Notes: generated by a model not told the origin, from the sequence alone. DNA of 64,000 nt from Micrococcaceae bacterium Sec5.7 (GCA_039636785.1 CP144169.1:1116001-1180000); one strand, 5' to 3'; counted from the first letter of the stretch, positions 42,974 through 52,386 are shown. Translations and numbers: made by a program.

Positions 42974-44140
42974 TCAGACGCTTTCTGTAGTGGTGTTGCC
43001 GGTCCGGACTTCCAGATCGTTGTACTTGCCTGCGAGAACGTCATCGAAAAGCACGGGCTCGTTCAATGTGGCGGAAACGTAGACGGCGCGCACGGTCGCC
43101 AGGGCGTTGACCGCGTCGCTGACAGTGACTCCGGGGGCACGGCCCTCGGCAATCGCCCCGAGAATGTCCCGGTACTGGCGCACGTGCCCGGCAGGATAGA
43201 CGGTGGGGTCCTTGGCCTCGTAGTCCTCGACCGGATACTTGGCCAGTTCCTCCTCAGCCTGGTTCCCCCCGCCCTGCAGCCCCATGTCGGCGGATTCGCC
43301 GCCGGCAACCCGGGCGTGGAAGTAGGCCAGCCGGTCGTTGTCGACGACGGCGGATCCTTCCGAACCCATCAGCTGCACGCGCACTGTCAGGCCGGGGTAG
43401 GCGGCGGTGGTGGCGTGCAGTACGGCGAGGCCGCCGTTTTCGAACGTCACGGTGGCTACGGCTGTGTCCTCGACCTCGATCCGGTCGTGCGCCAGCCGTG
43501 CGGTGCGCGCGTGGATTTCCACTGGGCGCCCCATGAACCACAGCAGCAGGTCCACGGTGTGGACGCCCTGGTTCATCAGCGCCCCGCCGCCGTCCATGGA
43601 CCAGGTGCCACGCCAGTCGCCGGAATCGTAATAGCCCTGGCTGCGGAACCAGGCGACTGACGCGATGGCGGAGGTGAGCCGGCCGAACCGCCCCTTGGCA
43701 ACGGCGTCGGCCACTGCGACGCTGGCCTGGTCGAAGCGGTGCTGGCTGATCACGGAAGCAACAACCCCGTGCTCGGCGGCTGCCTGCGCGGCAGCCTCGA
43801 TCTCCTGGGCTCGGCCGAGGTCCACGTCAAGAGGCTTTTCGATGACGACGTGCTTGCCGGCTGCGAGGACCTCAAGGCCCTGCTGGATGTGAAGTCCGCT
43901 GGGCGTGGCGAGTGCCATCAGATCGATGTCGTCGGCGGCGAAGGCCTCGGCGATCGTTGTGTAGACGGCAGGCCGCGGGCGTCCGCTCTTCTCGATGAAT
44001 GCCGCGAGGGTTTCGGCGGCGTCCGGAATGGCATCGACGAGCGCGACGATTCTCGCCTCCGGAAATTCCTGCAGGGCGACGGCGTGGGTGCGTCCGATGA
44101 CCCCGCACCCCGTGATGGCGACCTTCAGAGTGTCTTTCAT
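42974..44140 (-). CDS. Gfo/Idh/MocA-family dehydrogenase
   Basis: A 388-aa NAD(P)-dependent sugar oxidoreductase: KVAITGCGVIGRTHAVALQE (Rossmann), GKHVVIEKPLDVDLGRAQEI with the catalytic Lys, SMDGGGALMNQGVHTVDLLL carrying the His/Asp region and FENGGLAVLHATTAAYPG. Likely oxidises a sugar or inositol derivative released after import. Overlaps the downstream-oriented neighbour by 4 nt. Confidence 0.88.
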   Translation of the reverse strand: MKDTLKVAITGCGVIGRTHAVALQEFPEARIVALVDAIPDAAETLAAFIEKSGRPRPAVYTTIAEAFAADDIDLMALATPSGLHIQQGLEVLAAGKHVVIEKPLDVDLGRAQEIEAAAQAAAEHGVVASVISQHRFDQASVAVADAVAKGRFGRLTSAIASVAWFRSQGYYDSGDWRGTWSMDGGGALMNQGVHTVDLLLWFMGRPVEIHARTARLAHDRIEVEDTAVATVTFENGGLAVLHATTAAYPGLTVRVQLMGSEGSAVVDNDRLAYFHARVAGGESADMGLQGGGNQAEEELAKYPVEDYEAKDPTVYPAGHVRQYRDILGAIAEGRAPGVTVSDAVNALATVRAVYVSATLNEPVLFDDVLAGKYNDLEVRTGNTTTESV

Positions 44141-44985
44141 GCTGTCTGGACTCCTGCTTCTGCGGCAACTTTTGCGAAGGCCCTGGCCGCGATGCCGAAG
44201 GCCGTGGGGCCGGAAAAACCTCCGAGGCCGTGCGCACCGGCGAGATGGGGTTCGAGGGAGGCAAATCCGGTGTACCCGTCCGCCTTGAGCGCTTCAACGG
44301 TGCGCAGCAAATCGCCGTCGCCCTCCCCTGCCGGCGTCACATGCCCGTTGGCGAAGTGAGCGTCCTTGACCTGCAGGTATTCCAGGTGCGGGCGAAGCTT
44401 TCGGTAGGCCTCGTCGAAGGGCTTCACTCCCACCTGCACGAAGTTGGCGGCGTCCCACGCCACCTTCAATGCCGGGGAGTTCACCGTCTCGATGATGTCC
44501 AGCACGCGGTCCGGAACATCCCCGAAGATGTCCTTTTCGTTTTCGTGCAACAGCACCACGCCTCCTTCCTCGGCGACGGCGGCCAAGGCGCGCATCCGCT
44601 CCATGACCTCGTCGCGGATGCTTTCCACCGGCACAGACCCGCCGTAATAGAAGGAGAAGATGCGGATGTATTTTGCGCCGAGCACCTTGGCTGCGTTGAT
44701 CGCGCGGCGCAGCCGTTCCACCTCGTGTTCGACGGGGAGGCTGACATCGACTTTCCCGATCGGCGAGGCTATTGCCGAGACTTTCATGTCCTTCTCGGTA
44801 AGCAGATCTTTCAGCCGGCCCAGCTGTTCGTCGGAAAGATCCACGATGTTGGTACCCCAGGCGCTGCGAACCTCGATGTGGTTGGCGCCAAGCGCCTGCA
44901 GCACTGCAATCTGGACGGCGGGATCGTCGTCAATCTCATCCCCGAAACCAGACAGCAGCCACGGATTCTGAGTGTTCGAAACCAT
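44137..44985 (-). CDS. Sugar phosphate isomerase/epimerase (second paralogue)
   Basis: A 282-aa TIM-barrel protein: LLSGFGDEIDDDPAVQIAVL, GANHIEVRSAWGTNIVDLSD, GVVLLHENEKDIFGDVP (metal Glu), VAWDAANFVQVGVKPFDEAY and YLQVKDAHFANGHVTPAGEG (Lys, His). The start at 44985, three bases after the permease stop, is well placed; the open frame upstream overlaps the permease gene and is not used. Confidence 0.88.
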   Translation of the reverse strand: MVSNTQNPWLLSGFGDEIDDDPAVQIAVLQALGANHIEVRSAWGTNIVDLSDEQLGRLKDLLTEKDMKVSAIASPIGKVDVSLPVEHEVERLRRAINAAKVLGAKYIRIFSFYYGGSVPVESIRDEVMERMRALAAVAEEGGVVLLHENEKDIFGDVPDRVLDIIETVNSPALKVAWDAANFVQVGVKPFDEAYRKLRPHLEYLQVKDAHFANGHVTPAGEGDGDLLRTVEALKADGYTGFASLEPHLAGAHGLGGFSGPTAFGIAARAFAKVAAEAGVQTA

Positions 44986-44987
44986 AG

Positions 44988-45911
44988 TTATTTCACTCCT
45001 CCGGCGGTCAGGCCGCCTACTAGATAGCGTTGGAAAATCAGGTACAGGATGACCACCGGCGCCGCGCAGACCAACGCCGCGGCCATCATCTGGCCGTAGT
45101 AGGGAATCGCCCCGCCTTCCTGCGAGGCGCCGAAGATCTGCAGGGCCACGGCGGCAGTCTGGCTTTCCGGCCGGGTCATGACTGACGCGAAAAGCACGTC
45201 GTTCCAGCCCAACAGGAACGCGAAGATGCCCGAGACGACGATGCCCGGCCAGCTCAGCGGCAGGACGATCCTGAACAGGACGCCGAGGTTGCTGGCGCCG
45301 TCGATGCGGGCCGCCTCCTCCAGTTCCTTGGGCAGGCCGCGCAGGTACGTGACCATGACCCAGGTGGAGAACGGCATCGCAAACGTCAGGTAGGTGACGA
45401 AGAGCCCCCACTGCGTCCCGATGACCTGGATGCCGAGGTAGGTTGACGCCGAGGAGAAGAGCACAAAGACCGGCAGCACCATCAGGGTTCCGGGCACCGA
45501 CTGCAGGGCCAGCAGGCCGCGCAGGATGGTGAGCCTGCCGCGAAAGCTGTAGCGCACCAGGACGAAGGCCGTGGAGACCGACAGGGCCGCCGAGACGATG
45601 GCGGTGCTTCCCGCCACCAGCACGCTGTTTGCCAGGCCGGTGGCCAGGCCAACGCTGGTCCAGATGCTCGAATAGTTCTCGAATGTGACGCTCGAGGGCC
45701 AGAACTCGCCCCGGGCAACGCCGATATCCGAGTTCACGGAGGCCAGGAAGATGTACAGCACCGGAACGAGGACCAGGGCGCCGAGGAACACCAGGATGAT
45801 GGCCAGCAGGGGACGGGGCAGCAGCCGGGTCACTTCATGCTGCCGGGTTGATCCCGGGCGAAATACGTCGGTGTCGGAGGAGCGGCGTGCTGTTGCGGCG
45901 GAAATGCTCAT
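44988..45911 (-). CDS. Sugar ABC transporter permease (MalG type)
   Basis: A 307-aa CUT1 permease: PLLAIILVFLGALVLVPVLY (first helix) and EAA loop ELEEAARIDGASNLGVLFRI near residue 200. Start ATG at 45911 overlaps the upstream permease stop by 4 nt. No ATPase gene accompanies the importer. Confidence 0.9.
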   Translation of the reverse strand: MSISAATARRSSDTDVFRPGSTRQHEVTRLLPRPLLAIILVFLGALVLVPVLYIFLASVNSDIGVARGEFWPSSVTFENYSSIWTSVGLATGLANSVLVAGSTAIVSAALSVSTAFVLVRYSFRGRLTILRGLLALQSVPGTLMVLPVFVLFSSASTYLGIQVIGTQWGLFVTYLTFAMPFSTWVMVTYLRGLPKELEEAARIDGASNLGVLFRIVLPLSWPGIVVSGIFAFLLGWNDVLFASVMTRPESQTAAVALQIFGASQEGGAIPYYGQMMAAALVCAAPVVILYLIFQRYLVGGLTAGGVK

Positions 45912-46918
45912 TTCTTTCCTCCAGGTGACTCGGCGTCGTCGAGTTTGACGGCACGCAGGTAGACGAACAGCGGGATGGCGATCAGCACGAGGGACACGAA
46001 AGCCATGGCCGCGCTGAGGCCGAAGCGGAAGCTCTGGAAACTTGTGACGTAGGTGAGGATCGGGAGCACCTCGACGTCGGACGGTGCCGGGACACCGAAC
46101 AGCACATACGGAAGTGTGAAGTTGTTGATGTGGTGCAGCATGCCGATGAGGAACGCGAGCGCGAGCGGGTCCTTCAGGTAGGGGAAGACCACGTAGCGGA
46201 GCTTGTTCCACCAGAGGGCGCCGTCAAGCGCCGATGCCTCGTGTACCTCGTGGTCCACTGACTGCAGGCCGGAAAGGGCCAGCAGGTAGATGAAGGGCCA
46301 GGACGCCCAGATCTGGACGAGGATCAGCGTCCAAAAGGTCTGCGGGCCGTTGAGCCAGAGTCCGGTGTCGATGCCGGCCGCGCCCAGCGCCTGGTCGACG
46401 ATACCGCCGGGCTGGAACATGGTGCGCCACACGGTGGCCACCACGAAGGAGGGCAGCACATACGGGATGAGGAAGATGGAGCGCACCACCGCGCGCCCCT
46501 TGAAGGCGTTCTGGGTGGCGACGGCGGCGGCGATGCCCAGTGGCAGTGTCACCATCATGGCAATCAGGGAGTAGCTGACACTCAGCCAGACTGCGTGCAG
46601 CAGCGGCGACGAACCGACCGCTTCAACGAAGTTCTCCACTCCGATAAAGGGCGAACTGATCCATTGACGCAGCGTGTACTGATCCAGGTTGAGCGTGGAC
46701 ATGTAGATGCCGAGCACCAGGGGAACGACGATGATGATCAGCATCAGCACCCCGCCCGGGATAAGCATCCAGAGCGGACGGTTGCGCTCGCTGATGCCCT
46801 TGCGGCGCCCCGTGGGGTCCTCGGCAGGGGGCGGGCCGGAGACTTCCGCCACTGGCCGGGCGGCCCGGGTTGCGGCGGACTCCGCCGCAACCCGGACTTC
46901 GTTGGAAGCGTCAGACAT
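45908..46918 (-). CDS. Sugar ABC transporter permease (MalF type)
   Basis: A 336-aa permease with LWMLIPGGVLMLIIIVVPLV as the first helix and EAA loop HEVHEASALDGALWWNKLRY. The N-terminal 45 residues are hydrophilic and Pro/Arg-rich. It lies six bases after the binding-protein stop and is coupled to the second permease. Confidence 0.9.
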   Translation of the reverse strand: MSDASNEVRVAAESAATRAARPVAEVSGPPPAEDPTGRRKGISERNRPLWMLIPGGVLMLIIIVVPLVLGIYMSTLNLDQYTLRQWISSPFIGVENFVEAVGSSPLLHAVWLSVSYSLIAMMVTLPLGIAAAVATQNAFKGRAVVRSIFLIPYVLPSFVVATVWRTMFQPGGIVDQALGAAGIDTGLWLNGPQTFWTLILVQIWASWPFIYLLALSGLQSVDHEVHEASALDGALWWNKLRYVVFPYLKDPLALAFLIGMLHHINNFTLPYVLFGVPAPSDVEVLPILTYVTSFQSFRFGLSAAMAFVSLVLIAIPLFVYLRAVKLDDAESPGGKK

Positions 46919-46923
46919 CGTGC

Positions 46924-48285
46924 TTATCCTTTGGAAGCGCGGTCCAGGGACGCCTGGCCCTTGGTCTGAGAATCCTTGATCCGTGATTCGAGACCAGCCT
47001 CGTCCAGGCTGCCCTTGGAGAGGTCAGGGATCGACTGCACGGTCACGTTCAGCAGTGCCAGCTGAATGTCGCCCCAGGCACCGGTAAACGGGGTGGCCTT
47101 GGACTTGGCTGCGGCATCGGCAATCGGCTTGAGCTTGGGGTCGGTCAGGCTCTTCAGTGCCTCCGCATTGGCCGGCAGGTCACCGAACGTCTTTTGGTAG
47201 TTCAGCTGCTCTTCCGTAGAGGTGATCAGCTTGATATAGGCAAAGGCGAGGTCCTTCTGCCTGGAGTAGTCGGCCACCACCAGGTTGTCGCCGGAGAGGA
47301 TGCTGGCGGCGTTGGCACCGTCGCCCTTCGGGCTGGATTCGCCGGGAGCCGTGGTCGGCATCAAGGTATACGCATACTTCCCCGCCACCGCCGACTTGTC
47401 GAGCGTGGGGATTGAGCTCGACGTCGTCATCATCAGGTAGCCGGCCTTGCCGCTGGCAAACGCGGCAACGGCATTGCTGTTGCTCCAGCCGACCGAGGCC
47501 GGGTCGACAATTTTGTCGTTGGTCAGCCAGCCGAAGTAGGTTTCATAGGCCTTCTTGACCGTGGGGTCATCAAGTTTGAGGTTCTTGCCGTCCACCAGCG
47601 GATTGCCGGCCTGAACGGACATGGCCCAAATGAACTTCCAGGGATCAAAGTTGTCCTTGTACCCGGTGGCAAGGCCGAAGGTGCCGTCCTTGGTCATCTT
47701 CTTGGCCTGCACTGCCAGCTCGTCCCAGCTGGTGGCCGGCTTATCGATGCCGGCAGCCGCCAGCAGGTCCTTGTTGTAGGCCATCACGAACGGGCGGCTG
47801 ACAAAAGGGATGCCGGCGAGGTGGTCCTTGTCCGGACCCGAAATACCCAAGGCCGCCTGGTTGAAGCGGTCCTTGCCGCCCACCTTCTTCCAGTCGTCGT
47901 CGGACAGGGTGACGAAGGCCTTCGTGGCGAAGGCAGTCGGCGTGAACGTCGTGCCGAGTCCGTAGATATCGGGCCCCTGGCCTGACACCACCGAGGTCTG
48001 GATGCGCGTGAGTTCGTCGTTGGCCGAGGCGAAGGTCTCGAACTTCACGTCGGCCCCGGTCTGTGCTTTGAACTTCGCGGCGATGTCGCTCTGCCACTGC
48101 TTCTGCTCTTCCGGGTACTGGCTGAGTACGCCGTTGAGGACGCTCAGTGTCTTTCCCTTTCCATCGACGGCTCCTCCGGAGTTGCCGGAACCGCCGGAGC
48201 TGTCGGAACCCGAACCGCACGCCGTCAGGGCAAGCGCGGCAGCTGTGATGAGTGCGGCGAGCCCTGTAGTCGATGCAAACTTCAT
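46924..48285 (-). CDS. Sugar ABC transporter solute-binding lipoprotein
   Basis: A 453-aa cluster-B binding protein with lipoprotein signal MKFASTTGLAALITAAALAL and lipobox ALTAC, then a Gly/Ser linker. Fold blocks are FVSRPFVMAYNKDLLAAAGI, GYKDNFDPWKFIWAMSVQAG and FASGKAGYLMMTTSSSIPTL. Substrate is unknown but the operon points to a uronic-acid or related sugar. The ATG at 48285 is the true start; the longer frame lacks a signal. Regulated by the divergent LacI gene. Confidence 0.9.
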   Translation of the reverse strand: MKFASTTGLAALITAAALALTACGSGSDSSGGSGNSGGAVDGKGKTLSVLNGVLSQYPEEQKQWQSDIAAKFKAQTGADVKFETFASANDELTRIQTSVVSGQGPDIYGLGTTFTPTAFATKAFVTLSDDDWKKVGGKDRFNQAALGISGPDKDHLAGIPFVSRPFVMAYNKDLLAAAGIDKPATSWDELAVQAKKMTKDGTFGLATGYKDNFDPWKFIWAMSVQAGNPLVDGKNLKLDDPTVKKAYETYFGWLTNDKIVDPASVGWSNSNAVAAFASGKAGYLMMTTSSSIPTLDKSAVAGKYAYTLMPTTAPGESSPKGDGANAASILSGDNLVVADYSRQKDLAFAYIKLITSTEEQLNYQKTFGDLPANAEALKSLTDPKLKPIADAAAKSKATPFTGAWGDIQLALLNVTVQSIPDLSKGSLDEAGLESRIKDSQTKGQASLDRASKG

Positions 48286-48383
48286 TGTTTTCTCCTCTGG
48301 GACACCCGCAAGGCCACAACTTCCTGTGGCGCACATCACTGCGGGTGATTCGATCCCCAGTCTAAAAAGCGGCAACTCTAAAA

Positions 48384-48397
48384 TGCAAGCGATTGCC
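48384..48397. promoter_or_regulatory. LacI-type operator 1
   Basis: TGCAAGCGATTGCC matches the LacI/GalR consensus TGNAANCGNTTNCA at all fixed positions except the last, with the central CG dyad. It lies about 99 bp upstream of the binding-protein start and 100 bp upstream of the LacI start. Confidence 0.65.
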
Positions 48398-48415
48398 ATA
48401 AATTGCCATTTATGG

Positions 48416-48429
48416 TGAAATCGATTGGT
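48416..48429. promoter_or_regulatory. LacI-type operator 2
   Basis: TGAAATCGATTGGT fits the same consensus over the first twelve positions around the central ATCGAT. It is spaced 32 bp (about three helical turns) from operator 1, so the two could be bound cooperatively or looped. Confidence 0.55.
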
Positions 48430-48496
48430 AACTGACTGTGAAAGCACCAGCTACCCGGAGCAGACGCTCCCGTCCCGATAGTGAAAGGGTGTATCA

Positions 48497-49615
48497 ATGC
48501 CTCCGGCCAAGAAGCATGAGCCAGGCGAGAAACAGGCGGCGTCCGGTGAAGGGGCAGCCGTCCAGCCGGGCCACACAGCGGACAAGGTGCCCACCATCCG
48601 CGATGTTGCCTTGCTCGCAGGTGTTGCCACGTCCACAGTTTCCCGCGCCCTGTCTAACCCCGACCGCGTCAACCGGCGTACTCGGGAACGCATCGAGCAG
48701 GTGGCCGCGCAACTGGACTACGTGCCCAGCTCGCAGGCCCGCGCCCTCAGCTCCGGACGCACGAATGTGGTCGCCGTGCTTGTGCCGGATGTGACCAACC
48801 CCTTCTATTTCGACATCATCCGCGGTACCCAGAACCAGCTCAAGGCTGCCGGCTACACGCAGCTGCTGGTGGATACCGAGGAATCTTCGGAAATGGAGCT
48901 TGATGCCCTGCAGAAAATGCGCAAGTCCGCTGACGGCTTCATCCTGGCGGCATCGCGCCTGACCGACGCCCAGCTGGCGGAGGTGTCAGGCACCCAGCCC
49001 CTTGTGACGATCAACCGCGCGTCGGCCAACGCCCCCACCGTGGTGATCGATACACCATCGGCCATCATCCAGGCTCTGGAGCACCTGGCGTCCCTGGGCC
49101 ACCAGCGGGTCTGCTACGTCAGCGGCCCGCCGACGTCGTGGTCCAACTCCATGCGTTGGAAGGTCTTCGAAGAAGACTCACGCCAGCGGGGCCTGGAGAC
49201 CAACCGGATCGGCCCATTCGTTCCGAAAACCACGTCCGGCGCGGCGGCGGCGGACGCGGCGGTGCGCACCGGCGCAACGGCGTGCATCGTATTTAACGAC
49301 CTGCTCGCCATCGGGATGCTGCAGCGGCTCCGCGAACGTGGCATCCGCGTCCCCCAGGACATCAGCATCGTGGGCTGCGACGACATCTTCGGAGCTGACT
49401 TCTGTAACCCGCCGCTTACCACCATCGCGAGTCCGATTGAACAGGCAGGACGCGTGGCGGTTTCCATGCTGCTTTCGCAATTGAACCCGATCTACGGAGG
49501 TGTCAGCCGGAAGCTGGCCGTCATGCCCACACACCTGACAGTCAGGGCGTCCACCGGCCCGGCGCCGGTGAGTGCTCCTGTCGCGCAGCCTCCCCAAAAG
49601 CCACAACAGGCCTGA
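48497..49615 (+). CDS. LacI-family transcriptional regulator
   Basis: A 372-aa repressor: TIRDVALLAGVATSTVSRAL with hinge YVPSSQARALSSGRTNVVAV, and a periplasmic-binding-like sensor with VPDVTNPFYFDIIRG and ISIVGCDDIFGADF. A 25-residue unstructured N-terminal extension precedes the DNA-binding domain. It diverges from the sugar importer, with two LacI-type operators between. Confidence 0.92.
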   Translation: MPPAKKHEPGEKQAASGEGAAVQPGHTADKVPTIRDVALLAGVATSTVSRALSNPDRVNRRTRERIEQVAAQLDYVPSSQARALSSGRTNVVAVLVPDVTNPFYFDIIRGTQNQLKAAGYTQLLVDTEESSEMELDALQKMRKSADGFILAASRLTDAQLAEVSGTQPLVTINRASANAPTVVIDTPSAIIQALEHLASLGHQRVCYVSGPPTSWSNSMRWKVFEEDSRQRGLETNRIGPFVPKTTSGAAAADAAVRTGATACIVFNDLLAIGMLQRLRERGIRVPQDISIVGCDDIFGADFCNPPLTTIASPIEQAGRVAVSMLLSQLNPIYGGVSRKLAVMPTHLTVRASTGPAPVSAPVAQPPQKPQQA

Positions 49616-49666
49616 TTTCAGGGACACAGTTGAGTGCGGTTGACACTGCTGGCTAGGCTGGGACAC

Positions 49667-50488
49667 ATGCGTGAACTTCAGGCCAAAATCATCGAAGAAA
49701 TGGGCGTACAGCCTCGGATCGACCCCGCAGGGGAGGTGCGCAAACGCGTCGCATTCCTCAAGGAATACCTCAAGGCCACGCACGCCAAGGGCTTCGTGCT
49801 GGGCATCTCCGGCGGCCTCGATTCTTCGCTGGCCGGGCGCCTGGCCCAGCTGGCGGTCGAAGAGCTGGAGGCCGAGGGCGTTGACGCAGATTTTGTGGCG
49901 GTCCGCCTTCCGTACGGTGTGCAGCACGACGAAGACGATGCCCAGGCTGCCCTGGACTTTATCCAGGCCAAGACCGAGTGGAGCTACAATATTTCCGCGG
50001 CTGTGGATGCCTTCGAGGACGAGTTCGAGAAGACCACCGGCTCGCCCATCTCCGACTTCAACAAGGGGAACGTCAAGGCGCGCGCCCGCATGATTGCCCA
50101 GTATTCACTGGCCGGCGAGCATAACTACCTGGTGATCGGCACGGACCACGGTGCCGAATCCGTGACCGGCTTCTTCACCAAATTCGGCGACGGCGGCGTG
50201 GATGTCCTGCCGCTGTTCGGCCTCAACAAGCGCCAGAACCGTGCCCTGCTTGCAGAGCTCGGAGCCCCCGCCCGGGTCTGGGAGAAGGTGCCCACGGCTG
50301 ACCTGCTGGACGGCAGGCCCGGACGTACCGACGAGGACGAACTGGGCCTCAGCTACGATCAGATCGACGACTACCTCGAGGGCCGCAATGTCCCGGAGTC
50401 CGTGGCTTCCCGGATCGAGGAAAAGTTCCTCCGCACCCGGCACAAGCGCACCGTGCCTGTCACTTTTTTTGACTCCTGGTGGAAATAG
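49667..50488 (+). CDS. nadE: NH3-dependent NAD+ synthetase
   Basis: A 273-aa enzyme: [20 protein letters not shown] (PP-loop), [40 protein letters not shown] and [15 protein letters not shown]. It amidates nicotinate-adenine dinucleotide to NAD+ using ammonia; the glutaminase domain is absent. The ATG at 49667 is the family start. A small gene overlaps its last codons. Confidence 0.95.
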   Translation: MRELQAKIIEEMGVQPRIDPAGEVRKRVAFLKEYLKATHAKGFVLGISGGLDSSLAGRLAQLAVEELEAEGVDADFVAVRLPYGVQHDEDDAQAALDFIQAKTEWSYNISAAVDAFEDEFEKTTGSPISDFNKGNVKARARMIAQYSLAGEHNYLVIGTDHGAESVTGFFTKFGDGGVDVLPLFGLNKRQNRALLAELGAPARVWEKVPTADLLDGRPGRTDEDELGLSYDQIDDYLEGRNVPESVASRIEEKFLRTRHKRTVPVTFFDSWWK

Positions 50489-50649
50489 CGCCTGACCCGC
50501 AGGTGTACTGGCCGGCCGCCGTCGTGGGCTACATTGACCGCCCAAACAGGCCCCTGGGCTTCACGTCCCGGCGTGTTCGTGTCGAAGTGCCCCAGGACGG
50601 CGCGCGCTCCACCGGACCTTGCCGGAACTGCCGGGAGGGCATGAAATGA
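50479..50649 (+). CDS. Small CxxC protein coupled to nadE
   Basis: A 56-codon frame from the GTG at 50479 (alternative GTG 50503) reads [34 protein letters not shown] and [10 protein letters not shown]. It overlaps the nadE stop by ten bases and the next gene's ATG by 4 nt, so it would be translationally coupled on both sides. The C-terminal CRNC pair could bind metal or be redox-active. Unrecognised family; support is coupling and protein-like composition. Confidence 0.5.
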   Translation: MEIAPDPQVYWPAAVVGYIDRPNRPLGFTSRRVRVEVPQDGARSTGPCRNCREGMK

Positions 50650-51002
50650 ACCACGACGTCGGGACGTACCTTGCGGGGAAGCCCCCTGCCGCCGTCGAAC
50701 TTTTCCAGCAGTTCCGCACCAAGGTGCTCGACGCCGGCGAGTGCGAGGAGCGCGTCCACCCTACCGAGGTGGCCTGGGCGGCCAAGCGCGTGTTCGCGGC
50801 GGCGTTCATCCTGTCCGGACGGCTGGAGATCGCGATCGACCTGCAGCGGCGGGTGGAGCATCCTGCCCTGCGCGCCAGCTTCCCCACCACCAAAAAGGTC
50901 TACACCCACCGGTTCACGGTCACGTCCGCGGACGACCTGGACGACAGGATCAGGGAGTGGCTGCTGGAAGCACACGAAGCCGTGGGGCCCGGCACGCGCT
51001 GA
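50646..51002 (+). CDS. DUF5655-like protein
   Basis: A 118-aa alpha/beta protein: YLAGKPPAAVELFQQFRTKV, EVAWAAKRVFAAAFILSGRL and KKVYTHRFTVTSADDLDD then REWLLEAHEAVG, matching the DUF5655 layout (central beta-sheet with hrF and wL-eA ends). Function is unknown. ATG at 50646 overlaps the preceding small gene. Confidence 0.65.
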   Translation: MNHDVGTYLAGKPPAAVELFQQFRTKVLDAGECEERVHPTEVAWAAKRVFAAAFILSGRLEIAIDLQRRVEHPALRASFPTTKKVYTHRFTVTSADDLDDRIREWLLEAHEAVGPGTR

Positions 51003-51012
51003 AGGCGGTGCG

Positions 51013-52386
51013 TCAAGGGCTACCGGACGCTTCGGAGCCGGCCATGGGAATGCCTGCCTTGGCTGCGTGGGTGAACTTGTCGTCAATGAGTACCACCTGG
51101 TGTCCGCTGGCCGCCAGAAATGAGGCGGCGATGGAGGCGCGGTAGCCGCTGGCGCAGTGCACCCAGATTTCCCCCGCCGACAGCTGATGCAGCTGGCCGG
51201 GAAGTTCATGAAGCGGGATGTGGACAGCGCCGTCGATGTGTGTCCTGGACCATTCGCCGGAGCGCCGCACGTCCAGCACGGCCACTTGCCGGTGGTGCCG
51301 GATTCCGGAGAGCTCGCTGAAATCGGCGCGGGGAAAGCTGCCCAGTTCGCCGGGGGCCCATTTCCGGGGGTCCCCCGTGGCAGCGGCGGCTGGACGGTCG
51401 ATGCCGATCCGGACCAGTTCACGCTGGGCTTCGGCGACGTCCTCCACGCTGGGCCCCAGGAGGGTCACCGGCGTCCCCCAGGGGATGAGCCACCCAAGGT
51501 AGGTGGCGAAGGAACCATCCAGTCCGAAGTTCAGCGTCCCGGGCGCATGCCCGGCGGCAAATGCAGTCCGGGTACGCAGGTCCACCACCCACTCGCCGGC
51601 CGCGATCCTGTTCCGCAGTTCGGCGGCGTCGGCCTGGTCCGGAAACTCCAGATCGGGTGCCGATGGTCCGGCAAGGTTCAGCGGTGCCATCCGTGCGTAG
51701 TACGACGGGAACGCGTCCAGCCCCTCCAACAGGTCTTTGATGTAGTCCTCCTCGTCCTGTGTCAGGACGGGATTGTAACGTTTTTCCTCCCCGATCGTGG
51801 AGGCAGTGACGGAAGACTGGCTGATGGAGCAGAAGCTGCCGAAGCCGTGGGTGGGCAGCAATTCTGCGGACTCGGGCAGCTCCGCGGCGAGACGCTGAAC
51901 GGAGCGGTACTGATGGCGCGCCAGGTCATGCGTGTGCTCCGGTCCGGCCAGGTCCGGGCGGCCCGTCGATCCGTAGAGCAGCGAGCCGCCGGTGAATACG
52001 GCGATCTGCTCGCCGTAGGACTCCAGGACATAGGACAGGTGCGTGAAGGTGTGGCCGGGCGTGGCCATCGCCGTGATCGTGATGGATGGGCTGACCGAAA
52101 TCCGCTGCCCGTCCTTGACGGGGGTGCGCGCAAAGGAGACTTCATCCTCCTCGTTGACGAGGTATTGCGCGCCGGTGGCCTGCGCCAGCGCCAGGCCGCC
52201 GGTGACATAGTCGTTGTGGATGTGGGTTTCAAAAATATGGGTGATCTCCACGCCCGCTTCCCGTGCCCGGTCCAAGACCCGGTCAATGTCACGCTGCGGA
52301 TCCACCACGATGGCCGCGGCGCCGTCGTGCACCAGGTAGCTGCGGTCCCCGAGGGTGGGGGTCTCGATGGTAATGATCTCCGGCAT
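51013..52386 (-). CDS. MBL-fold hydrolase fused to rhodanese domains
   Basis: A 457-aa protein. The N-terminal metallo-beta-lactamase domain has ETHIHNDYVTGGLALAQATG, MATPGHTFTHLSYVLES and FTGGSLLYGSTGRPDLAG; two rhodanese-like domains follow, the last active (WVHCASGYRASIAASFLAAS). This resembles persulfide-dioxygenase-related BlhR/PDO proteins. The HxHxDH motif has Tyr in place of the last His, and the TGD metal Asp is Gly, common in this subgroup but a departure from ETHE1. Probably handles glutathione or mycothiol persulfides. Confidence 0.85.
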   Translation of the reverse strand: MPEIITIETPTLGDRSYLVHDGAAAIVVDPQRDIDRVLDRAREAGVEITHIFETHIHNDYVTGGLALAQATGAQYLVNEEDEVSFARTPVKDGQRISVSPSITITAMATPGHTFTHLSYVLESYGEQIAVFTGGSLLYGSTGRPDLAGPEHTHDLARHQYRSVQRLAAELPESAELLPTHGFGSFCSISQSSVTASTIGEEKRYNPVLTQDEEDYIKDLLEGLDAFPSYYARMAPLNLAGPSAPDLEFPDQADAAELRNRIAAGEWVVDLRTRTAFAAGHAPGTLNFGLDGSFATYLGWLIPWGTPVTLLGPSVEDVAEAQRELVRIGIDRPAAAATGDPRKWAPGELGSFPRADFSELSGIRHHRQVAVLDVRRSGEWSRTHIDGAVHIPLHELPGQLHQLSAGEIWVHCASGYRASIAASFLAASGHQVVLIDDKFTHAAKAGIPMAGSEASGSP

